From Cladobotryum mycophilum (lineage: Eukaryota > Ascomycota > Sordariomycetes > Hypocreales > Hypocreaceae): 64,000 nucleotides of DNA. Positions 23,126 through 35,447 of the stretch are shown in pieces. Location: positions 5,208,001 through 5,272,000 of the forward strand of contig CM071589.1 of NCBI GenBank assembly GCA_036429605.1, written 5' to 3'. Position 1 is the stretch's first letter. Every line of letters begins with the position of its first letter. The notes beneath the pieces are model-generated. The model worked only from the letters and a program-made list of their open reading frames with translations, was not told the origin of the DNA and ran no database searches. Position numbers and translations under genes: made by a program.

Positions 23126-23767
23126 ATGTCCGACCCCAAGATCCAGTAGGTTTTTGGAAATTCTCACATTAGATGAAATGCAGCTAACAGCCTTTTAGGG
23201 AGCTTCTCACCAAGTCGCGCTCAGAACTCACGTAGGTCGCGCCATATCCTGCCCCTCCCACCGCTCCCCTCCCCAGAATATCAAACAATATCCCCATTTC
23301 TCTCCCTCTCCCTCTCTCTCTCAAGACACCACAATCTAACCATCTTCCCCCAGCGAGTACGAAATCGCCCAGCTCGAGGAATATGAATTCTCTTCCGGAC
23401 CCCTCTCCCTGCTGCAGACCGCCGTCCGCACGCACACCCAGGTCCTGATTTCGATCCGCAACAACCGCAAGCTGTTGGCCCGTGTCAAGGCGTTCGACAG
23501 GCACTGCAACATGGTTCTGGAGAATGTCAAGGAGATGTGGACGGAAACCCCCGGTTAGCAGATGGAAAGAAGGGGCGGCCAGTGAACAAGGATCGTTTCA
23601 TCAGCAAGATGTACGTTTGCCCCCTCCTCCACCTCCTTCACAGAAGGACTCAGCGAAACCATATTTGTGGATATTGTCAGATTTGACGGAAATTGTACAC
23701 ATTTTTACTAACTGCAACACTTAGGTTCTTGAGAGGCGACAGTGTCATTCTTGTGCTCCTAAGCTAA
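23126..23767 (+). CDS. SMD2: Small nuclear ribonucleoprotein SmD2 (one frame break)
   Basis: Core Sm-ring protein of U1, U2, U4 and U5 snRNPs; nuclear and essential. Four exons: 23126–23145, 23199–23231, 23354–23610 and 23725–23767. Repaired length is 117 aa, matching the family (human 118). Exon 1 is 20 nt (MSDPKIQ) and exon 2 is 33 nt; both have GTAGGT donors. Sm1 motif region: GPLSLLQTAVRTHTQVLISIRNNRKL (split here as GPLSLLQTAV, then QVLISIRNN). Sm2 region ends FLRGDSVILVLLS. One C is missing from the run at 23548–23552, giving a false stop just after TETP; adding it restores RLADGKKGRPVNKDRF. The intact conservation on both sides argues against a pseudogene. Convergent with the dihydroxyacetone kinase gene. 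Confidence 0.95.
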
Positions 23768-23975
23768 ACGCTCACCTTGCGCTTTGGGATATTGGGCTTT
23801 GAATCAGATTGGGCTGCTGTATCATCGGTCTTATTGGGCGAGACTCAAAGGCGAAATAGGCGTTGAAAACAACTTGGTTTTGTTGCATCTACATCCATTA
23901 TATCTGATTTGATCCTCATGAAAAATACTGCAACTACGTGATGACGACCTTGAAGACTCTCAAACCCCCTTCTCA

Positions 23976-25774
23976 TTAATTGATATCGCTCAGCCCCGAA
24001 AAGAAGCAAGCTAGACCCCAGGCACCAGGGTCGGGCACCTCCTCATGCCCGCTACCCCCGACATAGACTGCTCGTCCAAGGCTAGCTTTCATGCCCTTGG
24101 TTCCATCGGCTGCTTTCCTCGCGGCTTCTGCAGCCTTTTTGACATCACCGGTTAGACCCAGCTGTTCAACAAAGGGATGAAGGGCATCAATCAGTGTTCG
24201 GTCGCCGGGCTGTGCACTCGTATACTTGGCCAACGCCTCGCAGCTTAGCTTTAGAGCCGCAGACCATAAATGGGGGCTAGACTCGCCGGGTGCAAGACTG
24301 CGGAGGGACTGGACTAGAGAATTGAGGAAGATGGCGTAGAGGGCGCCAGATGTACCGTCCATGTTGTTTTCCACGACTGGGACCAGGGAAGCAACGTCGA
24401 CCACGGCATCGCCAGTGAATGGGTTCTGGCTTATGTGCTTCAAGACGGCTGTGTGTGTCGTAAGTTAGCCTCTGACATGTCATTGGGGTTATCCTAGACT
24501 TTACCTTCAGCTCCTCTCTTGAGTCCAATGCCACAGTCTCCATCGCCAACTACGGTGTCATATCTTGTGATTTCAGGTTCCGCGGAAATAACTTGTTTTA
24601 GAGCATTCGTCAACGCTGCCGTCGCCTGTGCGGCATCCAACGTCAGGCCACTTGGCTCGACTTTTTGATCCCTGTCCAGAGCACCCGTCCTCGTAGCTGA
24701 TCCGCCCGCCGCCCAGGTCTGCGCATGAATGGGAGCAGACCAACCCGTGACTTCGTTAGGTATGTCTAGGAGGTTGACCAGGCGAGCTCCGTCGATTCCT
24801 GTGTCGACAGAGTTTAGCAGGGTTATGCTGAATCCAAGGCCGTTTAGACTGGTCATGAATGTGCCGCTGATGACTCGCACCGGACGGATCTTGTACTTGT
24901 CTGCTAGCTGGGTTACGGCCTCAGTTGTGATGCCGCCCATTTCGAGGACGCTGACACCACCCAGATTGTTAATCAGAAGCACAGTCTCTTTCCAATCGGC
25001 ATTGAGGAAAGCTCGGTCCTTGTCGTTGGGATCCAAGAGCTGGGCGAGCATCCTCTCGACTAATTGAGGCAACTCGATCTTTTCTCGTGCAGACCCAGGT
25101 TCATTGTGAATGCCCATGCCAATCTCGACCTCTCCGAGGGACAGTCCTTCTCCAGTCTCGGCAACACGACCGGGAACATGAACATGCTCCAGGCTGGCGC
25201 CAACACTGACAATGTTGGAGGCGGCCAATCTAGCCACTGCGGCAACCTCCTCGAGTGATCTCCCAGCTTGTGCTAGTGCTCCGGCTACCTTGAGCACGAG
25301 AACGGTTCCCGCGATTCCTCGTCTGCCAACTTTGCCAGCCTTTTCCCTCCCCACGCCAACGTCGTCACCCACCACAACCATCTCGACGTTCAGGCCAGCC
25401 GTCTTGGCCTTTTCCACGGCCATGCCAAAGTTGAGAATGTCGCCAGTGTAATTCATCACCACGACGAGGACGCCCTTTCCCGTGTCGACCCGGGCCTGTA
25501 TAGCCGTGCGAACCTGCTCGGCGGAGGGGCTGGCGAATATGGTACCGGCAACGGCAGCAGAGAGCATGCCCGGCCCGACCATGGCGGCAAATGAAGGCTC
25601 ATGACCGGATCCTCCGCCTGAGATGATGGACACTTGCTCGGGAGAATTTTTGGGGCGAGTGTAGATGATCTTGTTTTCTGCATCGAAAGCGACATTGGGG
25701 TTTGTGTAGGTCAAGCTCTGGAGAGCTGTGTTGACGAGCTTGGTTGGATCGTTGATGAAATGTTTGGACGACAT
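23976..25774 (-). CDS. Dihydroxyacetone kinase
   Basis: ATP-dependent kinase for dihydroxyacetone (and glyceraldehyde) in glycerol metabolism and DHA detoxification; cytosolic. Two exons, 25774–24505 and 24448–23976; 56-bp intron (GTAAAG donor, CACAG acceptor); 580 aa, no frame break. The N-terminal DhaK domain has SGGGSGHEPSFAAMVG and MNYTGDILNFG; the hinge His that binds substrate is expected in ASLEHVHVPGR. After a linker, the DhaL ATP-binding domain starts with TRYDTVVGDGDCGIG, carrying the Mg-binding Asp residues, with NNMDGTSGALY and the terminal GAWGLACF also typical. The one-chain DhaK–DhaL form is normal for eukaryotes. Either DAK1 or DAK2 could be the closest yeast relative. Confidence 0.95.
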
Positions 25775-26612
25775 TGTGTATTCTGCATAGGTAAACGATT
25801 CAATTGAGTGTTTTCAATATGATGAATTGAAATGAATACCAAGGCATGCCTCTGTTGAGAGCTTGAGATTAGGCTATAGTGGTAAGTTTAGAAGTCTTTA
25901 TACAGGGTGACGTACTCGGCCGACATCGCGAGGCGGGGTTCAACAAATTCAGATGGACATATCACGGCGGGGTTGACAACCACATCTATGTAGCCATAAC
26001 CATGTTCAGGAGTCTGATGGATTGGGTATTTTATAGAGATAATATGCGAATTTGATTGTTTAAGAAGTTTAATGGTGGTTGCTGGAAAGAGTAGCGAGTG
26101 GTGATGGCCTCTTGTGAATGACCAACACAGACTGTACCCAGTATCCAACTCTTCGCCTCAAGGGGTGAGATGAGACAAACTCAACTCAACTTGTGAGTCT
26201 AAACATGAATCAACACAGCCAATCTTGTGGACACAAATTGCCTCAGTCTTAAAACATCATATATCGCCCCCCCCGGGAAGCAACAAGGATACATCATCAC
26301 TCCAACAACTCTCTAATGCTTCATTCATCATTCGTATTCATGTAAAAGCTGGTTTCAGGCCTTGCCCGGTCTAAATACTTCTAGTATGTAAAGAAAAAAA
26401 CAAAGCAGTATATAAACAAGAAACCACAGGGGTGCTGCTTTATCCCAACCTGAATATGTGGTATATATGATAAAAAAAATATCCAATACATATATATAAA
26501 AAAAGTAGCACCATCCCTCGTAACGCCAGTTCTTAAAGTAGCAATCCAAAAGTGTTTTATAAGATTGTGTGTCTTTTCTTCTTTTCTTTTTCTTCTTTTT
26601 CTTTTATCGGGA
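25775..26612. other. Spacer between the kinase and GH76 genes
   Basis: About 840 bases: promoter of the kinase gene and AT-rich 3' flank of the GH76 gene, with a poly(C) run near 26268–26275. A minus-strand ORF at 25888–26148 (86 codons) is not recognisable and is not called. Confidence 0.6.
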
Positions 26613-28150
26613 TCAAAGGACGAGAGATACGCTGCCTCCGATGACGCAGCCCACGAGGAGGATGGTCAGAACTGCTGCCCCAAATCGTCCTCCAGGGGTC
26701 GGCTTCGTCTTGGCGTCCAGTTCGCTCTGCGTGTTGGAGCTGCCCTGTCCGGCTCCGGGATCGCCCTTGGATGTTCCGCCGGACGCCTCGGTGGCGGGGG
26801 CTTCGCACTGGGCGTCAACAGATACATGACCGCATCGAGGGCATTCATCATGGGCCCGACGCCAACCTTGCCGTCAAATTTCCCCTTTTCGGTCCAACCG
26901 AAGCCGCAGGCCGTGCCGTCGATTCCGCGGAAATTGGGCCCCACGGGTCCGATGCAAGTCGAAGTAGCGGCCCCTGCGGCGCTTTGGATGACCTTCATGA
27001 TGCCATCGGCCGTGTAGGGTGCCATCTTTGTCGTGCCTGCTAACCAGCGGAGCAGGTAGCCCTTGAAACTGACTTGGTTGAGATCGCAGAAGCCTGCCAG
27101 CTCGCAGTACTGCTCGTACGGGACACCGTCCTTCATAAAGATCGTGGTCGCATCCTTGAGGAGGCCGTCCAATCGGCTCTTCCAGAAATCGTCCTTGGTG
27201 ATGTTGTACATGGCCGCCGCTCCGTGCATGAAGAGGGCCGTGTTGTATGACCACTGGTTGTTGTTGACCTTGCCACACTGATAGGTATTGACGTCGAATC
27301 CGATACCGTCAAAGACCTGCGAGGTATTGGTGATCAAACCGACCTGCTCCTCCCACTGGTAGATCTTCTTGGCCCAGTCGCCGTATGTGCTGTTTCCGGT
27401 GTATCGAGAGAGGCGGGCGGCCAAGTTGAAGAAGCACCCGTTGGCGACCGAGTTCTTGTAGTCGTTTCCCTTGTTCCAGCTGAAGATTTGCCATACGAGA
27501 CCGCCTCCACAGGCTTTCGTTTCCCATCGGCTGACGTACTGGTTGAAGACGGACTGGGCCAAGGCCAGCCACTGCGGCTTGTCGGACGGCGGGTTGGGGA
27601 ACACGTTTTCGGCAGCGGTCATGGCGGCCAAGGCCCAGAACCCCTGATCATCGTTTCCTTCCGACAAGGACTGATTCTTGGGCAAAAAGTTTCCGGGGTC
27701 GCCCGCTTGGTGTATCAAGGCCTGCATCGTGGGGTCGTTGTATGTCGAGTCGCCGGTCAGATACCAGTAGTCTACCATGGTTCCGAACAGAGCACCTGCT
27801 TCCCACCCTGTTTGTATAAGTTAGCATACATTTTTTTTTTTTTGGCGACATTGGCTTGTTCGGCCGGGACGTTGTTTTATGCTGACAGTAGTATGGTGAT
27901 GGCAAGTTTCCGGGAACATCGCCAGTGTTGTTTCCGGTGTAGTACCTCATTAACCCATAGGCGAGAGTGGAAGCGGCTTGCTTGACGGAGTCTGACATCG
28001 CGGTGAGTTAACTTGGATTACAGGTAAAATATACGACAACAACCGGCATTGGAAGAGCTTACTATCATCATTTACGGTGAGACTGATGGCAGCTGTTGTT
28101 CCCTGAGCCCAGAGGCCCAAAGCTGCGGTCGCAATAAGCGGCGCTTTCAT
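26613..28150 (-). CDS. GH76 alpha-1,6-mannanase of the DFG5/DCW1 family, GPI-anchored (one frame break)
   Basis: Family members act at the plasma membrane/cell wall and are thought to transfer GPI glycoproteins to wall glucan. Three exons: 28150–28063, 27991–27887 and 27807–26613; about 462 aa after repair. Signal peptide MKAPLIATAALGLWAQG, then ISLTVNDD. The GH76 core shows GLMRYYTGN, WWEAGALFGTMVDYW, the catalytic Asp pair in NDDQGFWALAAM, and a QCGKVNNNQWSYNTAL block. In the raw frame the protein ends in a Pro/Arg-rich nonsense tail. One base missing from the G-run 26796–26800 hides the true end: a Ser/Gly/Thr linker (TEASGGTSKG) and a hydrophobic tail (VLTILLVGCVIGG) typical of a GPI signal, with stop at 26613. 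Confidence 0.93.
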
Positions 28151-29480
28151 GATGGGCAGGTTTTTCCTTTTTCTTTTTAAAAGAGAAACTTTGGAGCAAC
28201 GTATGGCTGATGCAAACAGAATGGAATCATGAAAGTCAAAGTTCGTTTTCTCTCTCTTTCAGGTTGTTGAACCCGTCGCGTTTGTCCGCAAGATCCAGCT
28301 TGCAGGATTGGGTGTCGCTTAGTCGATTGCTGATGCCCGGATGGACCGGTTCTGATTTTATTTTCAATGTCGATCTCTGAAACGAGCGGAGCGAAGGGGG
28401 TCGTCGTCGTCGTCGTCGTCGGGGATTGGGAGAATGGAAGGGGGAAAAAGCGAAGGGACTGGTTGTCGATTAAACAGAAAATTGATTGATTGATTGCTGA
28501 GTACAAGGAGATGATGGCCACGCGACAAAACGAGAGTAATGGCTCCACCAATTTTTTTTTACGTATGGGATCGGAACAGAAGCTCTCTCATGGAGAAATG
28601 TAACGAAGGGCGCAAAAAGAACAGGAAGAGGAACAGGAACAGAGACGATGAAAGGATGAGAAAATGGTATATACGGAAGAGGAACAGGACCAGGAAGAAG
28701 AGGAAGGATGGATCGAATTAAACCGACTGGATACCACAGCCCTGGTAGCATTGAACACCATGAACGGGTGTATTTCGTAGTGTCTGTCGGGTATTACTAT
28801 TTGGGAGATACGAGCACGCTGAACAATCTGGTTGGCCCGATGGACATGAAGCGTTATGGATACGATACGAGGGCAGCGGCTTTACTACAAGTACATACCC
28901 CCTGACTCTTTCATGCATGTGCGTGTGTCTGTGTGACCCCCATTTATTATTCTATTACTAGTCTTGGGGAACAAACGGGGCATTTCCATACGAGGAGCAA
29001 ACAGGACAAATAAATCATGCATGGCATGGGCATGACAGAGCATGGAGGGGGATGGGAGGGTCGGAATACGGCACCTCGCTGGTCTGGGCTGCGTAATCTC
29101 TCTTCCATCCTCTGTAGCCGAATTTCCGGAGATTTTTTATTACCATGAAGAAGAAACTAACAAGGTGACACAGACAATGGATGGAATGGATGGCCCGGAT
29201 GGATAGGTAAGCCACCACCATAGACGCCAACGCACGGGTTTGTTTTGCTTTGCTTTGTTTGTTTGTTGGCTTGAAGATGTTTTGAAACCCGTGGCTTGGT
29301 CTGTTCCATCATATGCAACTCTCTGCTTCTATGAAAGTCATCTTGACACATGCATTGACAGACACGAGCTTGACTGACGACGCACTGGGGGACCCCCCAT
29401 CCATCCCTGCTCTCACTGCCACTACTCCCTGAAATTCTTGACAGTCCACTGGACGACGCTGTTGTTACATGCCAGGGGGG

Positions 29481-29481
<1 letters not shown>

Positions 29482-29511
<30 letters not shown>
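29482..29511. repeat. GT microsatellite
   Basis: About 15 perfect GT units. Confidence 0.95.
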
Positions 29512-29514
<3 letters not shown>

Positions 29515-30706
29515 CTGTGCATCAGCAATGGAAACCAGCGCTCCCTATTTTAGCAATCCACCGTTTCAACATGGCATGCGCTAATTAATGCCCCGTACAC
29601 CGGGAAGACTGATGATGGGAAAAGGGCAATACTAATTAATACTTGTATTTAGTAGTTATTTGGAATGGAAATACAAGTATCACGCAGTATCCAATTACTC
29701 CGTATGCCCAAGTCAAGTTAAACGGACACACACTCATACTTATAATCCAATACCTGAACAAGTATAAAACAAACGGGTCACCCCCGGCAAAGCCTTTGTT
29801 CTACGGATTCTAGAAGATTTTTTGACTTGCCCTGCAAAATGATGATGTGAAGATTGCGCGTGCAAGCCTCCAACGGAGAAATGCGGAGTATAAGGTGTCC
29901 CGTCCCTTGTTTGATTCGATATCCATGCGAATGAAAAGATCGCCAATGATGCTTCCGCAAAAGGGATACCGAGAACAAGGCATGCCATGGAACTGGGGGG
30001 AAACCCATGATTTTCTTTTTGAGACCACCCCCTGAGAGGCTTTGGTTTGGAAAGAGACATTGTGTCGACTAAAAGATGCACAGCCTCGTGGAATGTCTCA
30101 TCTTGAGGATGTTGAACAACCATTCGTTTAAGCATGACTCGATAATAACTGGTTCTTGATGAACGGGGGTTTCAATGCTCGTAGCTTTCCGAAGCCCGTA
30201 TTGTTTTTTTGAAACGGTCAATTGCATTTATGGCATGCGGTTGAGAAAATACGCGTAAACTGCTCTTAATGATAATGTTTTTGATCGACTTTGATGATGT
30301 TCTCTCAGACTCAGACTCAAGGTATGATGCGCAGTAGACTCTCCTCTCTCTCTCTACACAATCATGGTCACGCAAATGTAAACTGAGCCCTGTAATCAAT
30401 TCATCATCTGAATATGCAATCTCACATGAATTATTTTAAGCCTATTTTTAACGTTATGAAAAGGCGGGCAAAAATCTCTCTGATTCAGAGGTAAGCGGAC
30501 CACGAACATGGAATGCTGCATGTCTCTGCAAGTAAAACATGGCGTTTATCGCAATGGCAGTTTTCGATCCAATGCCTGTAGCAATTGCGGGACGTGGACA
30601 TGATGACGGGAACTTTGGGAAGGAGTCCGCCTACCAATGTTGGTGTTAAGCGACTCCAATCTAGATACGTACTCGTAGTTCATATTCACCTTTCAACTCA
30701 TCACAA

Positions 30707-30728
30707 CTGACTGACTGACTGACTGACT
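30707..30728. repeat. CTGA tetranucleotide repeat
   Basis: Five and a half tandem CTGA units, about 320 bases upstream of the secreted glycosidase-like gene. Confidence 0.9.
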
Positions 30729-31044
30729 CGAGATCGTCATCACCATCTCAGAAAATGCACATCGTATTCATGATGAGAACCCGGCTCTTACATTACTTGA
30801 ATGCCTGCCCAGAATAGATTGCGTGCATCTCACTTTTTAATTAAACAATGCCCAGGCCCAGGTGATGTGTGTGTTGACCTTCTGTAAGCAGAGCGGCACA
30901 CCATCGTCACGTTACACTCGCAGGCCGATTAATAAAAAAACAAAAACAAGACAGGCTCCATGGTTCCATCTCAAGAGACCCTCACTAGATATCTTGCTTT
31001 GAAACCTCCATTCGTGAGCCCCCTTCCTTCGTTTGTAGGCAATC

Positions 31045-32806
31045 ATGTGGTTCCACGCGGCATTCGCGTCGCTGCTCGTTGCCTCGAGTTTGGCTGATCA
31101 GACTGGCAATCATCCAGAATGGCCGCGGTGGTGCGGCAAGGTATACCAACCGCAGTGAGTCCTCGTAATTAAAAACAAGCCCAAAGTGCACGCGTCATAA
31201 GTCGAGTTATCTAAGTATCTAACTTGAATGCAGATACTCGAGTTTCAACCCCGGTGGGCAGAGTGTTGAGCCACCCGCACTGCCTAATGGACCAGCGCTG
31301 AATGTCCAGTTCAAGCCTCGGTACAACATCTACCTCCACGGCGAGGCCAAGGGCGAGTTCGTGGTCAATGCCGAGATATCAAAATGGTACGGCCAGCCAT
31401 GGCCGAGCCTGGGTTCACCTGAAAAGGCCCCGCAGCTTGTCTTTACCATCAGCCTGGTGTCCAACGACGATGTTCTCGTCTCCAACAAGCTCAAGGCAGG
31501 TTCCACGGGAAACGTCTTTGAATTCGATTTCAAGGACCTCCAACCCAGTTTCGACCCTTATGAGGTCGTGCTCTTCGGGGCTGGCGAAGGAGGCTCCCCC
31601 AACGTAACCGCTACGAGCGAGTTCTACTTGCTCCCCGAGAAGACTAGCGGAAGCGTCACAAAGCTAGACAACCTCAACGGCGGACTGCTGTTCCGCAACA
31701 AGGCGACCGGGGGCCAGTTCGAGCCCCTCCTTCCCTACGGCTTCTACGCGGAATGCGACGGCTTCCTCTGCGACAGCAGCTCCGTCTCCAAGATCAAGGC
31801 CTACTCCGACCTGGGACTCAACGGCATGGTTCCCCTGACGCCCATCTTCAACTCAAGGCCGGCGTTTGAGTTTATGGATGCGATTGATCTCAAATTCATG
31901 TACGACCTGCGCAGCTACTACAAGAACCTGACCGCCGTCACGGAACAAGTCTCCGCCGTCAAGGACTTTGAAGCCGTGTACGCCTACTGGGGCTTCGACG
32001 AGCCAGACGGGTGGCAGGACCCCTTTGAGCTCCCCGCCCAAGCCAGGGAGACGATCCGCAAAATCGACCCCTATCATCCTGTTTCGGTCACCCTCAACTG
32101 CCAAAACTACTACTTCAAGGAGTACACCGCTTCCGCCGACTTCATCATGGAGGACGTCTACCCCATCGCCATCAACGGCACGTTTTCGAAATGGGGCACC
32201 CCGTGTAACGCCACCTACGGTGACTGTGGCTGTGATAACTGTGAGGGCAACGTCCAGGACGTATCGAACCGCCTCAACACATTGGCGCAGTACGAGCGCT
32301 GGCACGACCTGTGGCCCAAGACCAAAGTGCACAACCCACAGAGCTTCCACGGCGAGGACTACTGGTTCCGCAACCCCACGGCCGAAGAGGAGGTGGCCAT
32401 GAACGCCCTCGGGTTCAACCACCATGCCAAGAGCATCATCTCTTGGGTGTGGCCCACGAGCGACGAACTAGCCCAAATCCACGGCAAGTTCGCCAGCGTG
32501 GTGACGAAGAACCCCGTCCGCGACTTCATCGTCACGACGCAGGCCCACCCAGCCCCCGTCCCGGGCTACGGCATCCTCGACGTGGCGTACTGGAGGCTGG
32601 GCAACCAGGTGCTCGTGTCCGCCATCAACGGCGGCTACGACCCGATCCAGAAGAGCATCAAGATCCCCCTGCCGGATGGCATGTCTCCCGGGCTCGTTAC
32701 GGGAAGCGTGTGGGGGAATTCGTCGTGGAGCATTGTGGACCATATGTTGACTTTGAATGACCCTGGGGCTATGTCGACTAACATGGTCATCTTTATCATT
32801 CGATAG
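31045..32806 (+). CDS. Secreted glycoside hydrolase-like TIM-barrel protein, family uncertain
   Basis: Two exons, 31045–31154 and 31234–32806, with a 79-bp intron (GTGAGT donor); 560 aa, no frame break. It starts with a short signal peptide (MWFHAAFASLLVASSLA). An N-terminal beta-rich part carries YNIYLHGEAKGEFVV. A long segment follows that reads like a glycosidase barrel: YGFYAECDGFLCD, then AYWGFDEPDGWQD, where the Glu of DEP is placed like the acid/base Glu of clan-A enzymes, and ADFIMEDVYPIAI. A Cys-rich loop (GDCGCDNC) and SIISWVWPTSDEL come later, and the C-terminus is a small beta domain. Several N-glycosylation sequons fit secretion. I recall fungal proteins of this type labelled only as glycosidase catalytic core; the substrate is unknown. 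Confidence 0.75.
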
Positions 32807-33042
32807 AAGAAAGGGGGAGGGGGAGATGAAGTTGGATATCTAAGTGATTGGTATTAAGTATGATATGGTAGTCTAAAGAAATATGAGTGAAACTCGTGCC
32901 GTATATCGTCTAGTTAAAACAATGAGAAACATCAACAGTCCAATGACCTTGTTCAAAAGAAAGAAAGAAAGAGAAGGAAAAAAAAGAAAAAACGCCCGCT
33001 CATGCTTCAAATCCGAAGAACAACAACCACCACCACACAACC

Positions 33043-34043
33043 TTAAAAGGCAGCATCATACTCCTTCACATTCCCATGCGCATCCCTCCCCATCCTAGCA
33101 TACTGTGTCTTCAACGCCGGCGTATCCGCGCTCACCAGCGTATTCACCCACTTCCCCTCCCCTCTTCATTCTCGGTCTCGCACTTGACCACCCCCCTGCC
33201 CATCATCGTCGGGCTGCAGTTGACATACATGGTCTCGTACATCCTCGCGGGCACCACAAAGGTCTCGTGAAAGACGCCAATGTGCTTCGGCTTGGCGGCG
33301 CCATAGAAATCCCACGCCCTGCGGTGCAGCGCCTCGTGCGCGAACCTGTGGACCGAGGCCTCGTCCCGGAAGAAGTAGGTGCTCAGGACGGTGGTGCCCG
33401 CCGCGGCGTCGGACTCGGCGCCCCTCCAGGAGGACAGGCCCAGCAGGCCGAGGTCCTCGCGGCGGCGCTGCAGGTCCGCGTTCATGGCGGTGAAGTACTC
33501 GTTGATCTCCCTGGCGCCGGGGCAGCGGGGGCCGAGAGGGTGGTTGAACTGCACGCCCAGGTTGAAGACGACGACGGGCTTGTCCGCTGGATGGGGGCCG
33601 AGCTGGCCGTTCTCCGCGGAGGGGAGCTGGGCGGTGGTGCGGCCAAAGACTACGTTTCTGAGGGCGTCTTTGTCGGGGTTGGGCGCTGGTTTGGAGGAGG
33701 CTTGGGATTGGATGGCGGAGTTGAGGATGCAGATGAGGAGGATGGCGATGGGGGGGACGACGGCCCATTGCGTGGGGAGGAGGATGCAGAGGCAGAGCTG
33801 GAAGAGAGCGCCGCCTAGGGGTGTGGATTGAAGGTTCAGAGTATCTTTGTTGAAAAGTTTCTATGTGAAAAATACATGTTAGTAAACTGGTATAGAACTT
33901 GGTTCAAAGGTTGATGAAAAAAGGAGAAAGAAGTAAAAGCTTACCTCAAGTCTGGATGTAGCCCTGGCAGCGTTCTTGGTAAGAAAGAAGCTTGATGGTT
34001 CGCTAGAGGGAGCAATTTTGCTCTTGAAGAGACGACCGGCCAT
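33043..34043 (-). CDS. DUF4188 monooxygenase-like membrane protein (one frame break)
   Basis: Two exons, 34043–33945 and 33860–33043, with an 84-bp intron (GTAAGC donor, CATAG acceptor); about 305 aa after repair. The first exon is basic and Ser-rich (MAGRLFKSK). Exon 2 begins with two adjacent hydrophobic stretches (LFQLCLCILLP and PIAILLICIL) likely to be membrane segments. The DUF4188 domain follows, with VVVFNLGVQFNHPLG, GAREINEYF, WDFYGAAKPKHIG and HETFVVPARMYET. This family is often labelled monooxygenase, but chemistry and substrate are not established. One base is missing from one of two adjacent C-runs (33154–33157 or 33159–33162). Repair replaces a premature stop with KWVNTLVSADTPAL and an end at 33043. 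Convergent with the glycosidase-like gene. Confidence 0.85.
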
Positions 34044-34380
34044 TGTTGATTGAAGTTATTGAAAGGAAGTTATTAGACTAGGTAAGGTAGGTACGGTAGA
34101 CAAGGGAGATAGAGTAGTGATGGAGATGTTGTTTGATTGGTGGATGCTTGTTGTATTGCCTGTTTTGGGCAATGGCGATGATGTATCGAAATAGATGATT
34201 TTTGTACGAGTGTGTATGAGTTGGTAGTGATGCTGAAATGAATCCATCTCAATAACAGGATACACCTCAAGTTTATATCATTTCCTCGACTCTAAAAGAA
34301 TGCCCCAGAATAACAATATAAACTACCGAAATGCAACTCTAACCGACCGACAGCGTAAATTAATCGCACCCGCACCCGCA

Positions 34381-34415
<35 letters not shown>

Positions 34416-35447
34416 AGAATCATACCGACCCTCCTCCCCCTCGCATCGAAAAACAAGCTTCGGGGGAGCTGAACATCGTCGATCAATAGAAAGTTGGGGT
34501 AACCCCATTTATCCATCCAGAACCCTTGACCTGATTAGGCAATTTGCGTGTCCCCCCCCCCCCTCGGCCCTTTTGGTTCGCTTTCGCACTCGCTCTTTGG
34601 GGGAGCGTCTCATGAACAACGAATCGCTCTCTTTTTCGCTTATCTTAGACTCCCCCTCCCCTTCAGAGGGCCTAATCCTTCAGCGAGCTGCAGTGCAGTG
34701 GCAGCAGACATGCACCTACAAATCCACTGGCCAAACCGCCAACAAGGCAATGCATCAACCAATGAGACTCGGCTTCGATTATGCAAGTCAGTGGAATGAT
34801 TCATCCGTCTGCGAATGATTTGCTTCTGCGTCTTATCATGCCGATGCCGAAATGGCAAGGCCCAACGTGCATAATCTTGGTTATTAAACTCAATGCCGCA
34901 TTGAAATACCACAACTTCTCCTGATCCCGATGACATCAAAATTAATACTTTTATTTTCCCAAATCATTCAATTTCTCTTCTACGGTTGTGCATTCCAGTC
35001 AGCATGACATTCAAGTGACTCGGTGCCATAGGCTCGGTCACGCCTAGTTATCACACTATTCAAACTCGAACTGATGTCTCTAATTTCTCATTCATTACAC
35101 ATCATATTCATTCATATCGTTATCCTGACCATCCAGATCCAGAAAACGTCCAGTGTACCGAAACAGATCCTTGCAGAAACTAAAACAAACGAGTCTCCTA
35201 ACCGCCATCCTTCAACAGTCGCGAGATACTCTGACCCAATGCCCTACGCATTGGCATGATTTGCGTTTCCAACATTTCGTGACAATTATATACCAGATCC
35301 CTGTGGGTCATTCTATAGCCCTCGAATCCTCTGCTCTATGTGTATGCTTCTTCTTCTTCTTCTTCTTCTGTTGCTGTTGCTGTTTTTTCTGTTGCCGTCA
35401 TCGTCATTGTATAGTATACGTGTGTAGTCATAACGCCGTGCAGTGCT
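34044..35447. other. Intergenic spacer with a heptamer tandem repeat
   Basis: About 1.4 kb between two minus-strand genes. It contains five exact CTCGCAT copies (34381–34415), a 12-base C run (34552–34563) and a TTC repeat (about 35348–35369). No gene seen. Confidence 0.65.
34381..34415. repeat. CTCGCAT heptamer, five tandem copies
   Basis: Exact 7-base unit repeated five times without interruption. Confidence 0.97.

Larger units (their letters stand above)
28151..31044. other. Long intergenic spacer
   Basis: About 2.9 kb between two divergent secreted-protein genes. It includes a GT repeat (29482–29511), a CTGA repeat (30707–30728), an inverted TACGGAGTA copy (29696–29704) and CGT repeats near 28402–28420. 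Minus-strand ORF 29740–30135 shows no known domain. No RNA gene was recognised. Confidence 0.6.

Noticed and set aside
25888..26148. 86-codon minus-strand ORF upstream of the dihydroxyacetone kinase
   Set aside because: No recognisable domain and in promoter position; the C-terminal part looks faintly protein-like but cannot be supported.
29740..30135. 131-codon minus-strand ORF in the long spacer
   Set aside because: No domain, no splice context and no homologue I recall.
32311..32760. Alternative-frame ORFs inside the glycosidase-like gene
   Set aside because: Arg/Pro-rich shadows of a high-GC coding exon.
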